Below, piece by piece: positions 44,664 through 54,118 of a DNA stretch of 60,161 nt. The position numbers and the translations under genes are program-made. Below the pieces are notes generated by a model that searched no databases, was not told the origin of the DNA, and saw only the letters and a list, made by a program, of their open reading frames with translations. Source of the stretch: Paludibacteraceae bacterium (GTDB lineage Bacteria > Bacteroidota > Bacteroidia > Bacteroidales > Paludibacteraceae); the NCBI GenBank assembly GCA_017647145.1, contig JAGCLD010000041.1, forward strand, positions 1-60,161. Reading direction: 5' to 3'. How positions within the stretch are numbered: the first letter of the stretch is position 1; every line of letters starts with the position of its first letter.

Positions 44664-45923
44664 TTACCAACTCATTTCGGTGATAATCGGCAGATGATCA
44701 GAAGGGTAAGCTTCCAGTCCGAGGTTATCGTTATCTGCCCAGTAGGTATGTATGGTTGTTTTGTTTGGATCAAAGAATACAAAGTCTATGCGTTTGGGTT
44801 CTTTGTCGGAACTGCTATAGAGTCCGGTATAGGTATTGCCCGTTTCGGCACATGCATCCGGAAAGAGGTTTTCTTGCTCAGCATTACAGATGTAGCCACC
44901 TTGTGCATTTTCTCCCATTGCCACAAAAGCGTCGGTCCAAACTTGTTGTAACTTTTCGTATGCCGGTTCGGAAGGTTCGCAATTGAAGTCACCGACAAAG
45001 AAGAAAGGCGCGTCTGCAGCTATTTGGGGCACAAGATTGAGCGCAACATCTGCCTGAGAAGCTCGCGTATTGATTCCTGCCTGCGTTGTGGGATGGTCGA
45101 AGTGAGTGGCAAAGAAATAGAAGGTTTTGTCGGCATTTCGTTCTTTCAGTTTAACCCATGTGACCATGCGATTAAAGGATGAACCAAAGCTCTTAGAGAC
45201 CCGATGAGGCGTAGTGGAAAGGAAGAAGCGACCTTGGTCTAACTTGACATAACGTGCTTTGCGATAGAGAATACCTGTTTGTTCTCCAGCACCCCCTGCT
45301 GCATTTTCTTTCCCATTGTCACGTCCATAACCTATGTACTCATACTCTTCCAGAGAAGCCACAAAGTCGGGCGACTGATAGGTGGTGATTTCCTCTATAC
45401 CACAAACATCCATTTGGTGTTTACGAATCATCTCAAACACCTTCTCCTTGCGGATGGTCCAGGAACGATTACCTGTGTTAGCGTTGTCGCCGGGACCATT
45501 GTAATAACGAATGTTATAGTTACAAATCTTATGATGTTCAACCGGTGTGGCAGGAACGATTTCCTCAAAGACAGGTCGTATGATTGTATCCATCTTCACT
45601 TGGAATGAATCGCGCGCCGCACAACCCTTCACTATGTTAGAACCAGTGAGGATGTGTTGGTCATCCGGCGTAAAAATCACTGTAAGCCAGTGAGTCTTCT
45701 CAATAGAGAAAGGAGGAGTCACTGTGTCACCTTGATACAATAGTTTGACTGTTCCTCCTTGCACATTCTCCACTTCTACCGTTAACAGGCCGTCATTTTC
45801 CACCAAGATGGAATCTGATGGATTAGAAGGTTCCATTGGTGGATTAATCGGTTGTTCAGAGGGGCTGCATGCCCAAAGTAAGCATGACAAGAGAAAGAGA
45901 TATTTCCAAGCGCAGCGTTTCAT
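44664..45923 (-). CDS. Endonuclease/exonuclease/phosphatase-family lipoprotein
   Basis: A protein of 419 aa beginning with a lipoprotein signal (MKRCAWKYLFLLSCLLWAC, Cys19) and a Ser/Pro/Asn-rich spacer. The C-terminal 280 residues are an EEP domain: NYNIRYYNG, CGIEEITTYQ (Glu), TGILYRKARY, FFATHFDHP, FFVGDFNCEPSEPAY and YPSDHLPIITEMSW with the terminal His. DNase-like, phosphodiesterase-like and sphingomyelinase-like members share this pattern. It is 19 bp downstream of murA. Confidence 0.88.
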   Translation of the reverse strand: MKRCAWKYLFLLSCLLWACSPSEQPINPPMEPSNPSDSILVENDGLLTVEVENVQGGTVKLLYQGDTVTPPFSIEKTHWLTVIFTPDDQHILTGSNIVKGCAARDSFQVKMDTIIRPVFEEIVPATPVEHHKICNYNIRYYNGPGDNANTGNRSWTIRKEKVFEMIRKHQMDVCGIEEITTYQSPDFVASLEEYEYIGYGRDNGKENAAGGAGEQTGILYRKARYVKLDQGRFFLSTTPHRVSKSFGSSFNRMVTWVKLKERNADKTFYFFATHFDHPTTQAGINTRASQADVALNLVPQIAADAPFFFVGDFNCEPSEPAYEKLQQVWTDAFVAMGENAQGGYICNAEQENLFPDACAETGNTYTGLYSSSDKEPKRIDFVFFDPNKTTIHTYWADNDNLGLEAYPSDHLPIITEMSW

Positions 45924-45942
45924 AAGGTATAGTTAAGATGAA

Positions 45943-47253
45943 TTAGTCAATACGTGTGATGCGCGCTCCCAGTGCATTGAGGCGTTCATCTATGTGTTCA
46001 TATCCGCGGTCAATCTGTTCGATGTTGTGAATTGTGCTCACTCCATTGGCACTCATAGCTGCGATGAGGAGTGCTACTCCGGCACGAATGTCAGGCGAGC
46101 TCATGGTTGCCGGTCTGAGGGCAAAGCGTTCACCAAGTCCGATAACTGTAGCACGGTGGGGGTCGCAGAGAATGATTTGTGCTCCCATATCAATGAGTTT
46201 GTCCACAAAGAAAAGGCGACTCTCAAACATCTTTTGGTGGATGAGCACGCTACCCTTTGCCTTAGTGGCCACAATCAGCATCACACTGAGCAGGTCGGGA
46301 GTGAGTCCCGGCCAAGGCGCATCAGCAATTGTCATGATAGAGCCATCTATGAAAGACTCGATAGTGTAAGAATCCTGCTGTGGAATGAAGATGTCATCTC
46401 CTCTTCTTTCCATCTTAATACCCAGTTTTCGGAAACATTCCGGGATGATTCCCAGTTCGTCGTACGCCACATCCTTGATGGTTATTTCAGAAGCCGTCAT
46501 TGCCGCCATTCCGATAAAACTACCCACTTCAATCATATCCGGCAATATTCTGTGATTACAACCATGCAGACGTTCTACTCCTTCGATTGTCAGCAAATTA
46601 GAGCCCACTCCTGTTATTTTAGCCCCCATATTATTGAGCATGCGACAAAGTTGTTGCACATAAGGTTCACATGCAGCGTTGTAGATTGTAGTTGTGCCTT
46701 GAGCAGTTACAGCCGTCATAATGATATTAGCCGTACCCGTCACAGAAGCTTCATCCAAGAGCATGTAAGTACCTTGGAGGGCGTCTTTAACCTCGGCGTT
46801 ATATTGGCGTTTATCCGGGTCATATTCAAAGTGAGCACCCAATTTTTCAATACCGATAAAGTGTGTATCGAGGCGGCGTCTTCCGATTTTATCTCCTCCC
46901 GGTTTCGGCAAGATTGCCTTCTTGATTCTAGCCAAGAGAGGTCCTACCACCATTACAGACCCTCTTAAAGATGCAGCCTGTTGGTAGTATTGCTGAGAAG
47001 CGAGGTATTGCTGGTCAATATTCTTTGCACAGAATCCATACGTACCATCTCCCACTCTTCTGACGGATACACCCAAGGAAGAAAGCAGGTTGATTAAGTT
47101 ATTTACATCTAGGATATCGGGTATGTTAGAAATAATTACTTCCTCTTCGGTTAATAAAGTAGCACAAATCACCTGCAGGGCTTCATTTTTAGCACCTTGC
47201 GGAGTGATTTGTCCACTTAACTTATAACCTCCTTCAACACGAAAAGACGCCAT
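45943..47253 (-). CDS. murA: UDP-N-acetylglucosamine 1-carboxyvinyltransferase
   Basis: A protein of 436 aa that adds enolpyruvate to UDP-GlcNAc, the first committed step of peptidoglycan synthesis. Landmarks are GAKNEALQVICATLL (Lys22, Asn23 pair) and SLRGSVMVVGPLLAR. The active-site loop reads LPKPGGDKIGRRRLD, with Asp121 where Escherichia coli MurA has the fosfomycin-binding Cys115. This substitution is known to give natural fosfomycin insensitivity in other bacteria. The gene sits in a run DUF4290-murA-EEP lipoprotein with gaps of 8 and 19 bp. Confidence 0.94.
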   Translation of the reverse strand: MASFRVEGGYKLSGQITPQGAKNEALQVICATLLTEEEVIISNIPDILDVNNLINLLSSLGVSVRRVGDGTYGFCAKNIDQQYLASQQYYQQAASLRGSVMVVGPLLARIKKAILPKPGGDKIGRRRLDTHFIGIEKLGAHFEYDPDKRQYNAEVKDALQGTYMLLDEASVTGTANIIMTAVTAQGTTTIYNAACEPYVQQLCRMLNNMGAKITGVGSNLLTIEGVERLHGCNHRILPDMIEVGSFIGMAAMTASEITIKDVAYDELGIIPECFRKLGIKMERRGDDIFIPQQDSYTIESFIDGSIMTIADAPWPGLTPDLLSVMLIVATKAKGSVLIHQKMFESRLFFVDKLIDMGAQIILCDPHRATVIGLGERFALRPATMSSPDIRAGVALLIAAMSANGVSTIHNIEQIDRGYEHIDERLNALGARITRID

Positions 47254-47261
47254 AGTTATAC

Positions 47262-47888
47262 TTATTTATTATTTTTATTGCTATTGTTATTTTTCTTTTT
47301 ATTCTGCTGATTCTTATTATTCTTTTTCACTCCGTTGCCAAGAATATCTTTGGCATCCCAAAGTTTATCCCCTTCAGTCGGTTTTAGTTTACCTCCTGAC
47401 AAGGCCAACAAGTCAGCCCAGATTTTGGAATCTTCCACCACATCCTTATTCCACAAAAGAAAGTTTCTTTTCATCAGATTAGCGATGGCACATACGAGCG
47501 CTTGTTTTTCTTCTCCTTCTTCGTAAAGCAATGCTTTTTCTATCATTTCATCCACTATTCTTCCGTAGTGCATACAGCGAATAGGTTTTGTGAGATATTC
47601 CACCCTTTCCGGTTTGGTCTCCAAGGAACTTTTTTCAGGTTCACCATAAGGGAAGTCAATGTCTAATTTGAAGTCAGACATGATTGCCAAGTGGTCCCAA
47701 AGTTTATGTTTAAAGTCACTGATATCTCTCAAGTATGGAAACAGGTTACCCATTGTATGTATGATAGAATGCACACAACGCGTACGTTCTTCCCTATCTT
47801 CAATAGTCAGAGCATGTTCCACCATTTGTTGGATATTTCTTCCATACTCCGGCATAATCAATTTACCTTTATGTGTAGGATATTCCAT
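47262..47888 (-). CDS. DUF4290 protein with Asn/Lys-rich tail
   Basis: A protein of 208 aa matching the Bacteroidota-specific DUF4290 family: PEYGRNIQQMVEHALTIED, GNLFPYLRD and DFKHKLWDHLAIMSDF. The last 20 or so residues are almost only Asn, Lys and Gln, encoded by an AT-rich stretch at 47264-47330. The function is unknown. The constant position just before murA in this operon suggests a role around cell-wall synthesis, but that is inference. Confidence 0.85.
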   Translation of the reverse strand: MEYPTHKGKLIMPEYGRNIQQMVEHALTIEDREERTRCVHSIIHTMGNLFPYLRDISDFKHKLWDHLAIMSDFKLDIDFPYGEPEKSSLETKPERVEYLTKPIRCMHYGRIVDEMIEKALLYEEGEEKQALVCAIANLMKRNFLLWNKDVVEDSKIWADLLALSGGKLKPTEGDKLWDAKDILGNGVKKNNKNQQNKKKNNNSNKNNK

Positions 47889-47896
47889 ACTATGTA

Positions 47897-48940
47897 TTAT
47901 TTTTGCTTAATAAGATAGACTAATACGGGGAAGTGGTCACTATATCCATTAAGCCATACTCCCCCTTGGTGTGTACGCTTAGGATAACCTTTATTTTGTC
48001 CTTCTTGAACAATCAAGAACGGTTGGTTAAAGATTTCAGCCTTCCAGAATCCCAGTTCTTTTGAGCGATCAGCATTTGCCAAATTACCAGAAATAATGAT
48101 TTGGTCAAAGAGATTCCAAGCATCGTTGTATCCCAACGATCCGATGCCTCTGCTCAAAGTCTTCCACAGAGTGTTATAATACCCTTGCGGCTCAACTTGT
48201 TCTTTGTTTTTCTTTGCTCCCAAAACCTTTGCACAGCTTTCATTGAAAGGGTCGTCATTTAAGTCGCCCATGATAATGATTTTAGCATTCGCATCCGTTT
48301 TGTAGATTGAATCACAAATTTGTTTTGTAAGTGTTGCAGCCGCATTACGATTAGGACGAGAATAGAGCTCTCCACCATAACGTGATGGCCAGTGGTTGAC
48401 AATGACATATACCTTTTCTCCTTGTAAGTATCCGCTTACCATGAGTTGGTCGCGTGTTTTGAACTCCGGTTTTTCCGGCATTACCAAGCGATGAGAAACC
48501 GAGTTAGTCACTGTAAAATAGGTAGGATTATAGAGCAAGCCTACATCTACACCACGTCTATCCGGCCCATCGTAGTGTACTATTTGATAGTTTTGGTCTC
48601 TGATAGCAGGTTCTTTCACTAAATCCTCCAACACACGTCTATTTTCTATTTCAGACACTCCAAGGATAACCGGTCCAACAGGTGAAACATCTTTTCCGAT
48701 TTGAGAAATTGCATACGCCATATTTCTCAGTTTGTTTTCATATTTGAGTCCACTCCAATGATAGCCACCTTGTGGCAAGAATTCCTCGTCATTGATGGTA
48801 GGGTCATTGATTGTATCAAACAAGTTTTCCAAGTTGTAGAACGCCACGCAACTCACGGAATAGGAAGTCGTTTGTTTTTGCGCCATCACGTTCACCAATG
48901 AGATGATACATCCCAATAAAAGCAGATTTAAGCGTTTCAT
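47897..48940 (-). CDS. Exported endonuclease/exonuclease/phosphatase-family protein
   Basis: A protein of 347 aa with a signal peptide (MKRLNLLLLGCIISLVNVMAQ). The EEP domain has FYNLENLFDTIND, LGVSEIENRRVLEDLV (metal-binding Glu), YVIVNHWPSRYGGE, IIMGDLNDDPF (Asp/Asn pair) and the final NGYSDHFPVLVYL (Asp-His). It is likely periplasmic. It precedes the DUF4290 gene by 8 bp. A second EEP protein ends the same run of genes, but the two differ in sequence and anchoring. Confidence 0.87.
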   Translation of the reverse strand: MKRLNLLLLGCIISLVNVMAQKQTTSYSVSCVAFYNLENLFDTINDPTINDEEFLPQGGYHWSGLKYENKLRNMAYAISQIGKDVSPVGPVILGVSEIENRRVLEDLVKEPAIRDQNYQIVHYDGPDRRGVDVGLLYNPTYFTVTNSVSHRLVMPEKPEFKTRDQLMVSGYLQGEKVYVIVNHWPSRYGGELYSRPNRNAAATLTKQICDSIYKTDANAKIIIMGDLNDDPFNESCAKVLGAKKNKEQVEPQGYYNTLWKTLSRGIGSLGYNDAWNLFDQIIISGNLANADRSKELGFWKAEIFNQPFLIVQEGQNKGYPKRTHQGGVWLNGYSDHFPVLVYLIKQK

Positions 48941-48976
48941 ATTTTATGTGTTTTATAATTTTCTTTACTCCCTCGC

Positions 48977-48999
48977 CCAAGGTCATAATTTAACCTTGG
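48977..48999. terminator. Hairpin between alaS and the EEP gene
   Basis: CCAAGGT (48977-48983) pairs with ACCTTGG (48993-48999) over a 9-nt loop. There is no obvious T-run, so partial termination or processing is as likely as full termination. Confidence 0.5.
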
Positions 49000-49030
49000 A
49001 CCAAGGAGTGAGAATCTTTACTATTTGTTC

Positions 49031-51649
49031 TTACAATGCTTCAACCATGGCCACTACTGCTTGTAGTGCAGCATGTATACCATCTGGATTTTTACCTCCT
49101 GCTTGTGCCATGAAAGGTTGTCCTCCACCTCCACCTTGTATATTTTTGGCAGCTTCTCTCACCATGTTCACAGCATTCATACCTGCGTCCACTAATGGTT
49201 GGCTCAAGAAAATGGTGAGCGATGGTTTACCTTCATGTACTGTACCCGCCACAAACAAGAAACGTTCTTCTGCAAATTTCCCACGGAAATAGGATACTAA
49301 TGAGCGCACCATATCCGGTGCATAATCTCCTTGCAGTTGAATTAATTTTACTCCATTCACTTCAGTGCTCTTTTCAAGTAGCACTTCACGAATTCGCATT
49401 ACTTTCTCTTGCACGAAATCTTCAATTTGTTTTTTCAAGGTAGCATTTTCTTCTATTGACTTTTTAATCGTCTGCACCAAGTCAGGCGCGTTGTTGAAGA
49501 ATTGTCGAACAGTTTCTATCATCTCTTGTTGTGCATATGCCATTTTTTCTGCACCTTCAGCTGTTACTGCCTCCACACGACGTACTCCTGCTGCAATACT
49601 GCTTTCGCTGATAATGCGCAACATACCTATTTGACCTGTAGCCTTCACGTGAGTACCTCCACACAACTCGGCTGATGTACCGAATCGAATCACACGTACA
49701 CTATCACCATATTTCTCTCCGAATAATGCCATTGCGCCCATTGCTTTAGCCTCAGCTATAGGTAGATTTCGATGTTCATCCAATGGATAGTTTGCACGTA
49801 TCTTTTGATTGGTCAACACCTCCACCTGACGAATTTCTTCCGGAGTAAGTTTCTGGAAGTGACTAAAGTCAAATCTCAATGTATCAGGTGTCACATATGA
49901 ACCCTTTTGTTCTACATGCGTACCGAGAACTTCTCTCAAAGCTTCATGCAGAAGGTGGGTGGCTGAGTGATTGCATGCTGTTGCCACACGCTTTTGTTCG
50001 TTGACCTTAGCCACTAACACTTCCTCTACGTTTTGGGGCATTTGTTTAGCCAAATGAACAGCAAGGTTATTTTCACGTTTTGTGTCAATAATTTCCACAT
50101 CTCCAAGCCATCCGGCATCACCTACTTGTCCCCCCATTTCTGCGTAGAACGGCGTAGTTTCTAAAACTATCTGATAGAACTCATTGTTCTTTTGTTTCAC
50201 CTTACGGTATCTCAATATGCGCGTTTCACATTGCAAAGAATCATAGCCTACAAACTCACAATCACCTTCTCTGACTACCACCCAGTCACCTGTTTCGACA
50301 GCAGCTGCGTTGCGAGCACGCGTTTTTTGTTTGTCCATTTCCACTTTAAACTCTTCCTCATCCACAGTGAGTTGATTTTCTCTAAGAATCAATTCTGTGA
50401 GGTCAAGCGGAAATCCATATGTATCATACAAGGTGAATGCATCCTTGCCTGAAATGACGGTCTTTCCTTGTTTACGTGTGTCTTCCATCACTTTATCCAG
50501 GAGGCGAATACCCGTTTCCAATGTTCTCAAGAAAGCATCTTCTTCTTCTTTGATTACCTTTTCAATCAGAGTTTGCTGTGCTTTCAATTCCGGATAAGCC
50601 CCTCCCATATCCTCAATGAGTTGTGGAATGAGCTTATACATAAATGCTGCGCGTTGTTCCAAGAAGGTATAACCATAGCGCACTGCACGACGCAAGATAC
50701 GACGAATCACATAGCCAGCTTTCGCATTACTTGGTAATTGTCCATCTGTGATAGAAAAAGCGATAGTACGTATATGGTCGGCAATTACGCGCATTGCCAC
50801 ATCAACATCTTTATCTGCTCCATAGGTACAATGACAGATTTCTCCAATTTTCTTAAGCATAGGCTGGAACACATCAGTATCATAATTTGACTGCTTTCCT
50901 TGTAATGCCATACACAGACGTTCAAATCCCATACCTGTGTCTATCACCTTGTTAGGCAAGGACTCAAGTGACCCATCTGCTTTTCTGTTGTATTGCATGA
51001 ACACATTGTTCCAGATTTCTATTACCTGCGGATGGTCAGCATTCACTAAGGACTTGCCATCCACCTTTGCACGTTCTTCTTCGGAACGCAAGTCAATGTG
51101 TATTTCTGAGCAAGGTCCACATGGTCCGGTGTCACCCATTTCCCAGAAGTTATCATGCTTATTTCCATTGATAATTCTATTTCTATCGATGTGTTGTGCC
51201 CAGAAATCAGCTGCTTCATCATCACGTTGTAATCCTTCAGCCGGTGCACCTTCAAACACTGTAACGTAAAGACGGTCCTTATCCAGATGGAGAACTTCCG
51301 TGAGGTATTCCCATGCAAAATCAATCGCCTCTTTCTTAAAGTAGTCACCAAAAGACCAGTTACCTAACATTTCAAACATGGTGTGGTGATAGGTGTCATG
51401 TCCTACTTCTTCCAAGTCATTGTGTTTTCCACTCACTCGGAGACACTTTTGAGAGTCTGCCACTCGAGGATATTTAATTGGGTCGTTACCCAAAATAATA
51501 TTTTTAAATTGGTTCATCCCTGCATTAGTAAACATCAATGTGGGGTCATCCTTAATCACCATGGGCGCAGAAGGCACTATTTTGTGTCCCTTAGAAGCAA
51601 AATAATCCAAGAAAGATTGTCTAATTTCTTTTGACGTCATCATTTTCAT
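49031..51649 (-). CDS. alaS: Alanyl-tRNA synthetase
   Basis: A protein of 872 aa, the usual AlaRS length, charging tRNA-Ala. The class II catalytic domain carries [15 protein letters not shown] and the [15 protein letters not shown] block. The editing domain has the zinc motif [11 protein letters not shown] (HxxxH) and [13 protein letters not shown]. The C-terminal Ala/oligomerisation part ends with [15 protein letters not shown]. Three Met codons lie at the start (residues 1, 3 and 4), and the family beginning [14 protein letters not shown] suggests that the Met at 51640 may be used. Confidence 0.95.
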   Translation of the reverse strand: MKMMTSKEIRQSFLDYFASKGHKIVPSAPMVIKDDPTLMFTNAGMNQFKNIILGNDPIKYPRVADSQKCLRVSGKHNDLEEVGHDTYHHTMFEMLGNWSFGDYFKKEAIDFAWEYLTEVLHLDKDRLYVTVFEGAPAEGLQRDDEAADFWAQHIDRNRIINGNKHDNFWEMGDTGPCGPCSEIHIDLRSEEERAKVDGKSLVNADHPQVIEIWNNVFMQYNRKADGSLESLPNKVIDTGMGFERLCMALQGKQSNYDTDVFQPMLKKIGEICHCTYGADKDVDVAMRVIADHIRTIAFSITDGQLPSNAKAGYVIRRILRRAVRYGYTFLEQRAAFMYKLIPQLIEDMGGAYPELKAQQTLIEKVIKEEEDAFLRTLETGIRLLDKVMEDTRKQGKTVISGKDAFTLYDTYGFPLDLTELILRENQLTVDEEEFKVEMDKQKTRARNAAAVETGDWVVVREGDCEFVGYDSLQCETRILRYRKVKQKNNEFYQIVLETTPFYAEMGGQVGDAGWLGDVEIIDTKRENNLAVHLAKQMPQNVEEVLVAKVNEQKRVATACNHSATHLLHEALREVLGTHVEQKGSYVTPDTLRFDFSHFQKLTPEEIRQVEVLTNQKIRANYPLDEHRNLPIAEAKAMGAMALFGEKYGDSVRVIRFGTSAELCGGTHVKATGQIGMLRIISESSIAAGVRRVEAVTAEGAEKMAYAQQEMIETVRQFFNNAPDLVQTIKKSIEENATLKKQIEDFVQEKVMRIREVLLEKSTEVNGVKLIQLQGDYAPDMVRSLVSYFRGKFAEERFLFVAGTVHEGKPSLTIFLSQPLVDAGMNAVNMVREAAKNIQGGGGGQPFMAQAGGKNPDGIHAALQAVVAMVEAL

Positions 51650-51701
51650 ATCTTTTTATATCCAACTAATTGCTTAAATTATTCTATTCATTATGAATTT
51701 G

Positions 51702-51709
51702 CAAAGGTA
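51702..51709 (-). promoter_or_regulatory. alaS promoter (-7 box)
   Basis: A TACCTTTG box on the minus strand 52 bp before the annotated start. No good -33 element is found at the usual distance, although TTTG occurs 26 bp upstream (51736-51739). Confidence 0.5.
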
Positions 51710-51739
51710 GTCATTTATTTTGAAACATGCGCTCACAAA

Positions 51740-52167
51740 TATTAACAAACTACAACTCAAAGAAAGAAAAATAGATGCAAAAGAGATGGTTTAAGAAACT
51801 CAGCTCTCATCATCGTATGAATCAGCGCAGCCTCAGCACACACTTCGCCGCCAACTCTCTTGTATATAAGTATTTGTTTCCCAGTCGCTGTTTTTATGAT
51901 TTTGAGATTATTCTTTCATCCCATATCCCCTTTGTTTGGATTGTATTTTCTTCCTACCCGAGCAACCCACTAACAACCTACTAAAACAAGGAGACTATAC
52001 CGTTGTATGATGCCAAGCGAAAGGAACGGGTGAGAGTGGAAATTATTTTATCGAACACTAATCATTCACATTGAATTTTAAGCCGTGACACACAGAACAA
52101 ATCGCCTTGCCGGTGCGCGACAGAAACGAGGCATACCACCCTCTGCCGTCACAGAGCCGGAATCAAA
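51740..52167. other. Intergenic space without recognised gene
   Basis: About 430 bp between the divergent alaS and M23 peptidase genes. A 69-codon open frame (51775-51984) has no promoter, odd composition and no similarity that I recognise. Nothing else was found. Confidence 0.5.
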
Positions 52168-52199
52168 TTTGCCCAAGTGTGTTTTTTTTACTATTTTTG
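52168..52199 (+). promoter_or_regulatory. Promoter of the envelope operon
   Basis: TTTG (52168-52171), 20 bp, then TATTTTTG (52192-52199) is a perfect consensus match 36 bp before the M23 peptidase ATG. The five genes after it follow at intervals of 22 bp or less, so this promoter probably drives the whole run. Confidence 0.72.
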
Positions 52200-52235
52200 C
52201 CCTTTAATACTACGTATTAGCTGAGGTAACAAACA

Positions 52236-53204
52236 ATGGCCAAGAAAAAATACAGATATAACCCTCAAACATTGAGTTATGAGCAGATAGAGCACACGTG
52301 GCGTTTCAAGTTAAAACGCTTAGTGCAGTATTTGTTTGTAAGTGCGTTTGGTGGCGTGGTATTTTTGCTTTTGTTTCTCAGCATGTTTCCATCTCCCAGA
52401 GAAAAGCAACTATTGCAAGAGCGTAAGCAGTTGATGGCACAATACAGTCTGTTAGACAAGCAGGTTGACCAATTACAGCGTGTGTTGTCTGACCTGCAAC
52501 AACGCGATGAAAACTTGTATCGCGTGGTGTTTCAAGCTGAACCCATTCCGTCATCCATTCGCCAGAGTGGTCCTAACCGCCCGGCTTACTATGACGAGTT
52601 GGCCAAGATGACAAACGAGGACTTGGCTGTATCGATTACCCAGAAAGTGGATGCCATGAAAAAGCAACTTTACGTACAATCCAAATCATATGACGAGATA
52701 GTAAAGTTAGCCAGTGACAACGAGAATCGTCTGCTGTGTATTCCTGCCATTCAACCCGTATTGAACAAAGACCTGAAACGCATGGCTTCGGGATATGGTT
52801 GGCGTATAGACCCTGTGTATCACACACGCCGTTTTCATGAAGGGATGGACTTCACGGCTCCTACGGGAACCGACGTATATGCCACCGGCAACGCAAGTGT
52901 GAGTTTTGCAGGATGGAAGTCCGGGTATGGCAATTGCATTGTACTGAACCACGGATACGGTTATGAAAGCATATATGCCCATCTGCATAAAATCAATGTA
53001 CGAAATGGACAAAAAGTAACTCGTGGTCAGGTGATCGGTCTGGTGGGTAACACCGGTAAATCTACGGGACCTCATTTACACTATGAGGTTCATTTGCGTG
53101 GCAAAGCCATGAATCCGCAGAACTACTACTTCAAAGATTTATCTCCGGAAGAATATGACCAGATGGTACAATTGTTAAACAATGCCGGTCAAATGTTTGA
53201 TTAA
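52236..53204 (+). CDS. M23 (LytM) peptidoglycan endopeptidase
   Basis: A protein of 322 aa with a short cytoplasmic start, one membrane helix (residues of about 32-52), a coiled-coil region (about 60-95) and a C-terminal M23 domain. The zinc and catalytic residues are intact: FHEGMDF (His201, Asp205) and GPHLHYEV (His280, His282). Such enzymes cut peptide crosslinks in the cell wall from the periplasm. The coiled coil resembles that of MepM/NlpD relatives. It is the first gene of an operon with a LysM protein, two SGNH proteins and an MBOAT acyltransferase. Confidence 0.92.
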   Translation: MAKKKYRYNPQTLSYEQIEHTWRFKLKRLVQYLFVSAFGGVVFLLLFLSMFPSPREKQLLQERKQLMAQYSLLDKQVDQLQRVLSDLQQRDENLYRVVFQAEPIPSSIRQSGPNRPAYYDELAKMTNEDLAVSITQKVDAMKKQLYVQSKSYDEIVKLASDNENRLLCIPAIQPVLNKDLKRMASGYGWRIDPVYHTRRFHEGMDFTAPTGTDVYATGNASVSFAGWKSGYGNCIVLNHGYGYESIYAHLHKINVRNGQKVTRGQVIGLVGNTGKSTGPHLHYEVHLRGKAMNPQNYYFKDLSPEEYDQMVQLLNNAGQMFD

Positions 53205-53226
53205 CAATTTCCACTGCTTGATGTAG

Positions 53227-54117
53227 ATGAAACAAGTAAGATTGGCCATATTCTCAATTCTTGTAGTCTTTAGCACTTCTCTCTTTGCGCAAAATTTTGC
53301 GTACGACAGATGGTCGTCCTATCGCATCTACATTGAGGAATTATTGAAGCAACATCAGCTGCCTTTGCATTATGCCTATTTACCTCTTTTGCAAACTAAT
53401 TGCGACACACACCACAGGAATCCCTATGGAAGTGGAGCATGGGCACTGAGCGTGGCAGCCGCACGTCATTATGGGCTTCACATTTTGCCCGGCTACGATG
53501 AACGTCACGACATGAAGCTGAGTTGCAAAGCTGCAATAGCCTACCTTGCCGACCTCTACAAACACCACCATGGTGACAGCGACAAGGTGCTAGCACAATT
53601 TATGCAGTGCACTCCAAAATCAGTAACTGCCAATGAAATATCAACCGACTTTTTACTACGCAGACTACAAGAAGGCTGCCCTGCCGACATGGTACACACC
53701 GACAGTGGAGCCACCCACACCATCACTTTGGAGAAGAGCATATACATGCAGGATTTTTGCCGTTGGGTTGAGATTGACAGTATAGCCCTGATGGCCTACA
53801 ATCCCAGCATACTTCCCAAAGCCAAATACCTACATTCCACTACTCAAATACACCTACCCGACACACATATAAATCAATGGGAATCGGCAAAGGACACACT
53901 CTACGCTTGTGCAACTGAGAACAAGAAGAGCCATGTAAGCATTCCCACCACACCCCCAAAACCAGAGCCCACATACATCGTTTATCGAGTGCGTTCTGGC
54001 GACACCTTGGGACACATAGCCATGAGATATCACGTGACTGTATCACAATTGAAGCGTTGGAATCGTCTTCATTCCGACATGCTTCAGATAGATCAACGAT
54101 TAAAGATATATAAGTAA
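53227..54117 (+). CDS. LysM protein with an apparently inactive lytic transglycosylase domain
   Basis: A protein of 296 aa. The signal peptide ends at SLFAQ. Residues of about 44-120 follow the order of an MltD-type lytic transglycosylase: LPLHYAYLPLLQTNC where active enzymes have LPVVESAF, then GSGAWALSVAAARHYGL in place of GLWQF, and YDERHD. The catalytic Glu is replaced by Gln56. A LysM domain closes the protein (YRVRSGDTLGHIAMRYHVTVSQLKRWN). It would bind peptidoglycan without cutting it. Function as a scaffold or regulator of the neighbouring M23 peptidase is inference. It ends 1 bp before the next gene. Confidence 0.82.
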   Translation: MKQVRLAIFSILVVFSTSLFAQNFAYDRWSSYRIYIEELLKQHQLPLHYAYLPLLQTNCDTHHRNPYGSGAWALSVAAARHYGLHILPGYDERHDMKLSCKAAIAYLADLYKHHHGDSDKVLAQFMQCTPKSVTANEISTDFLLRRLQEGCPADMVHTDSGATHTITLEKSIYMQDFCRWVEIDSIALMAYNPSILPKAKYLHSTTQIHLPDTHINQWESAKDTLYACATENKKSHVSIPTTPPKPEPTYIVYRVRSGDTLGHIAMRYHVTVSQLKRWNRLHSDMLQIDQRLKIYK

Positions 54118-54118
54118 G

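Noticed and set aside
45994-46968. 324-aa plus-strand open frame opposite murA
   Set aside because: The composition is that of an antisense shadow (Cys/His/Ser-rich), and MurA motifs cover the whole length on the minus strand.
51775-51984. 69-aa open frame upstream of the M23 gene
   Set aside because: No promoter, no similarity and poor coding character.
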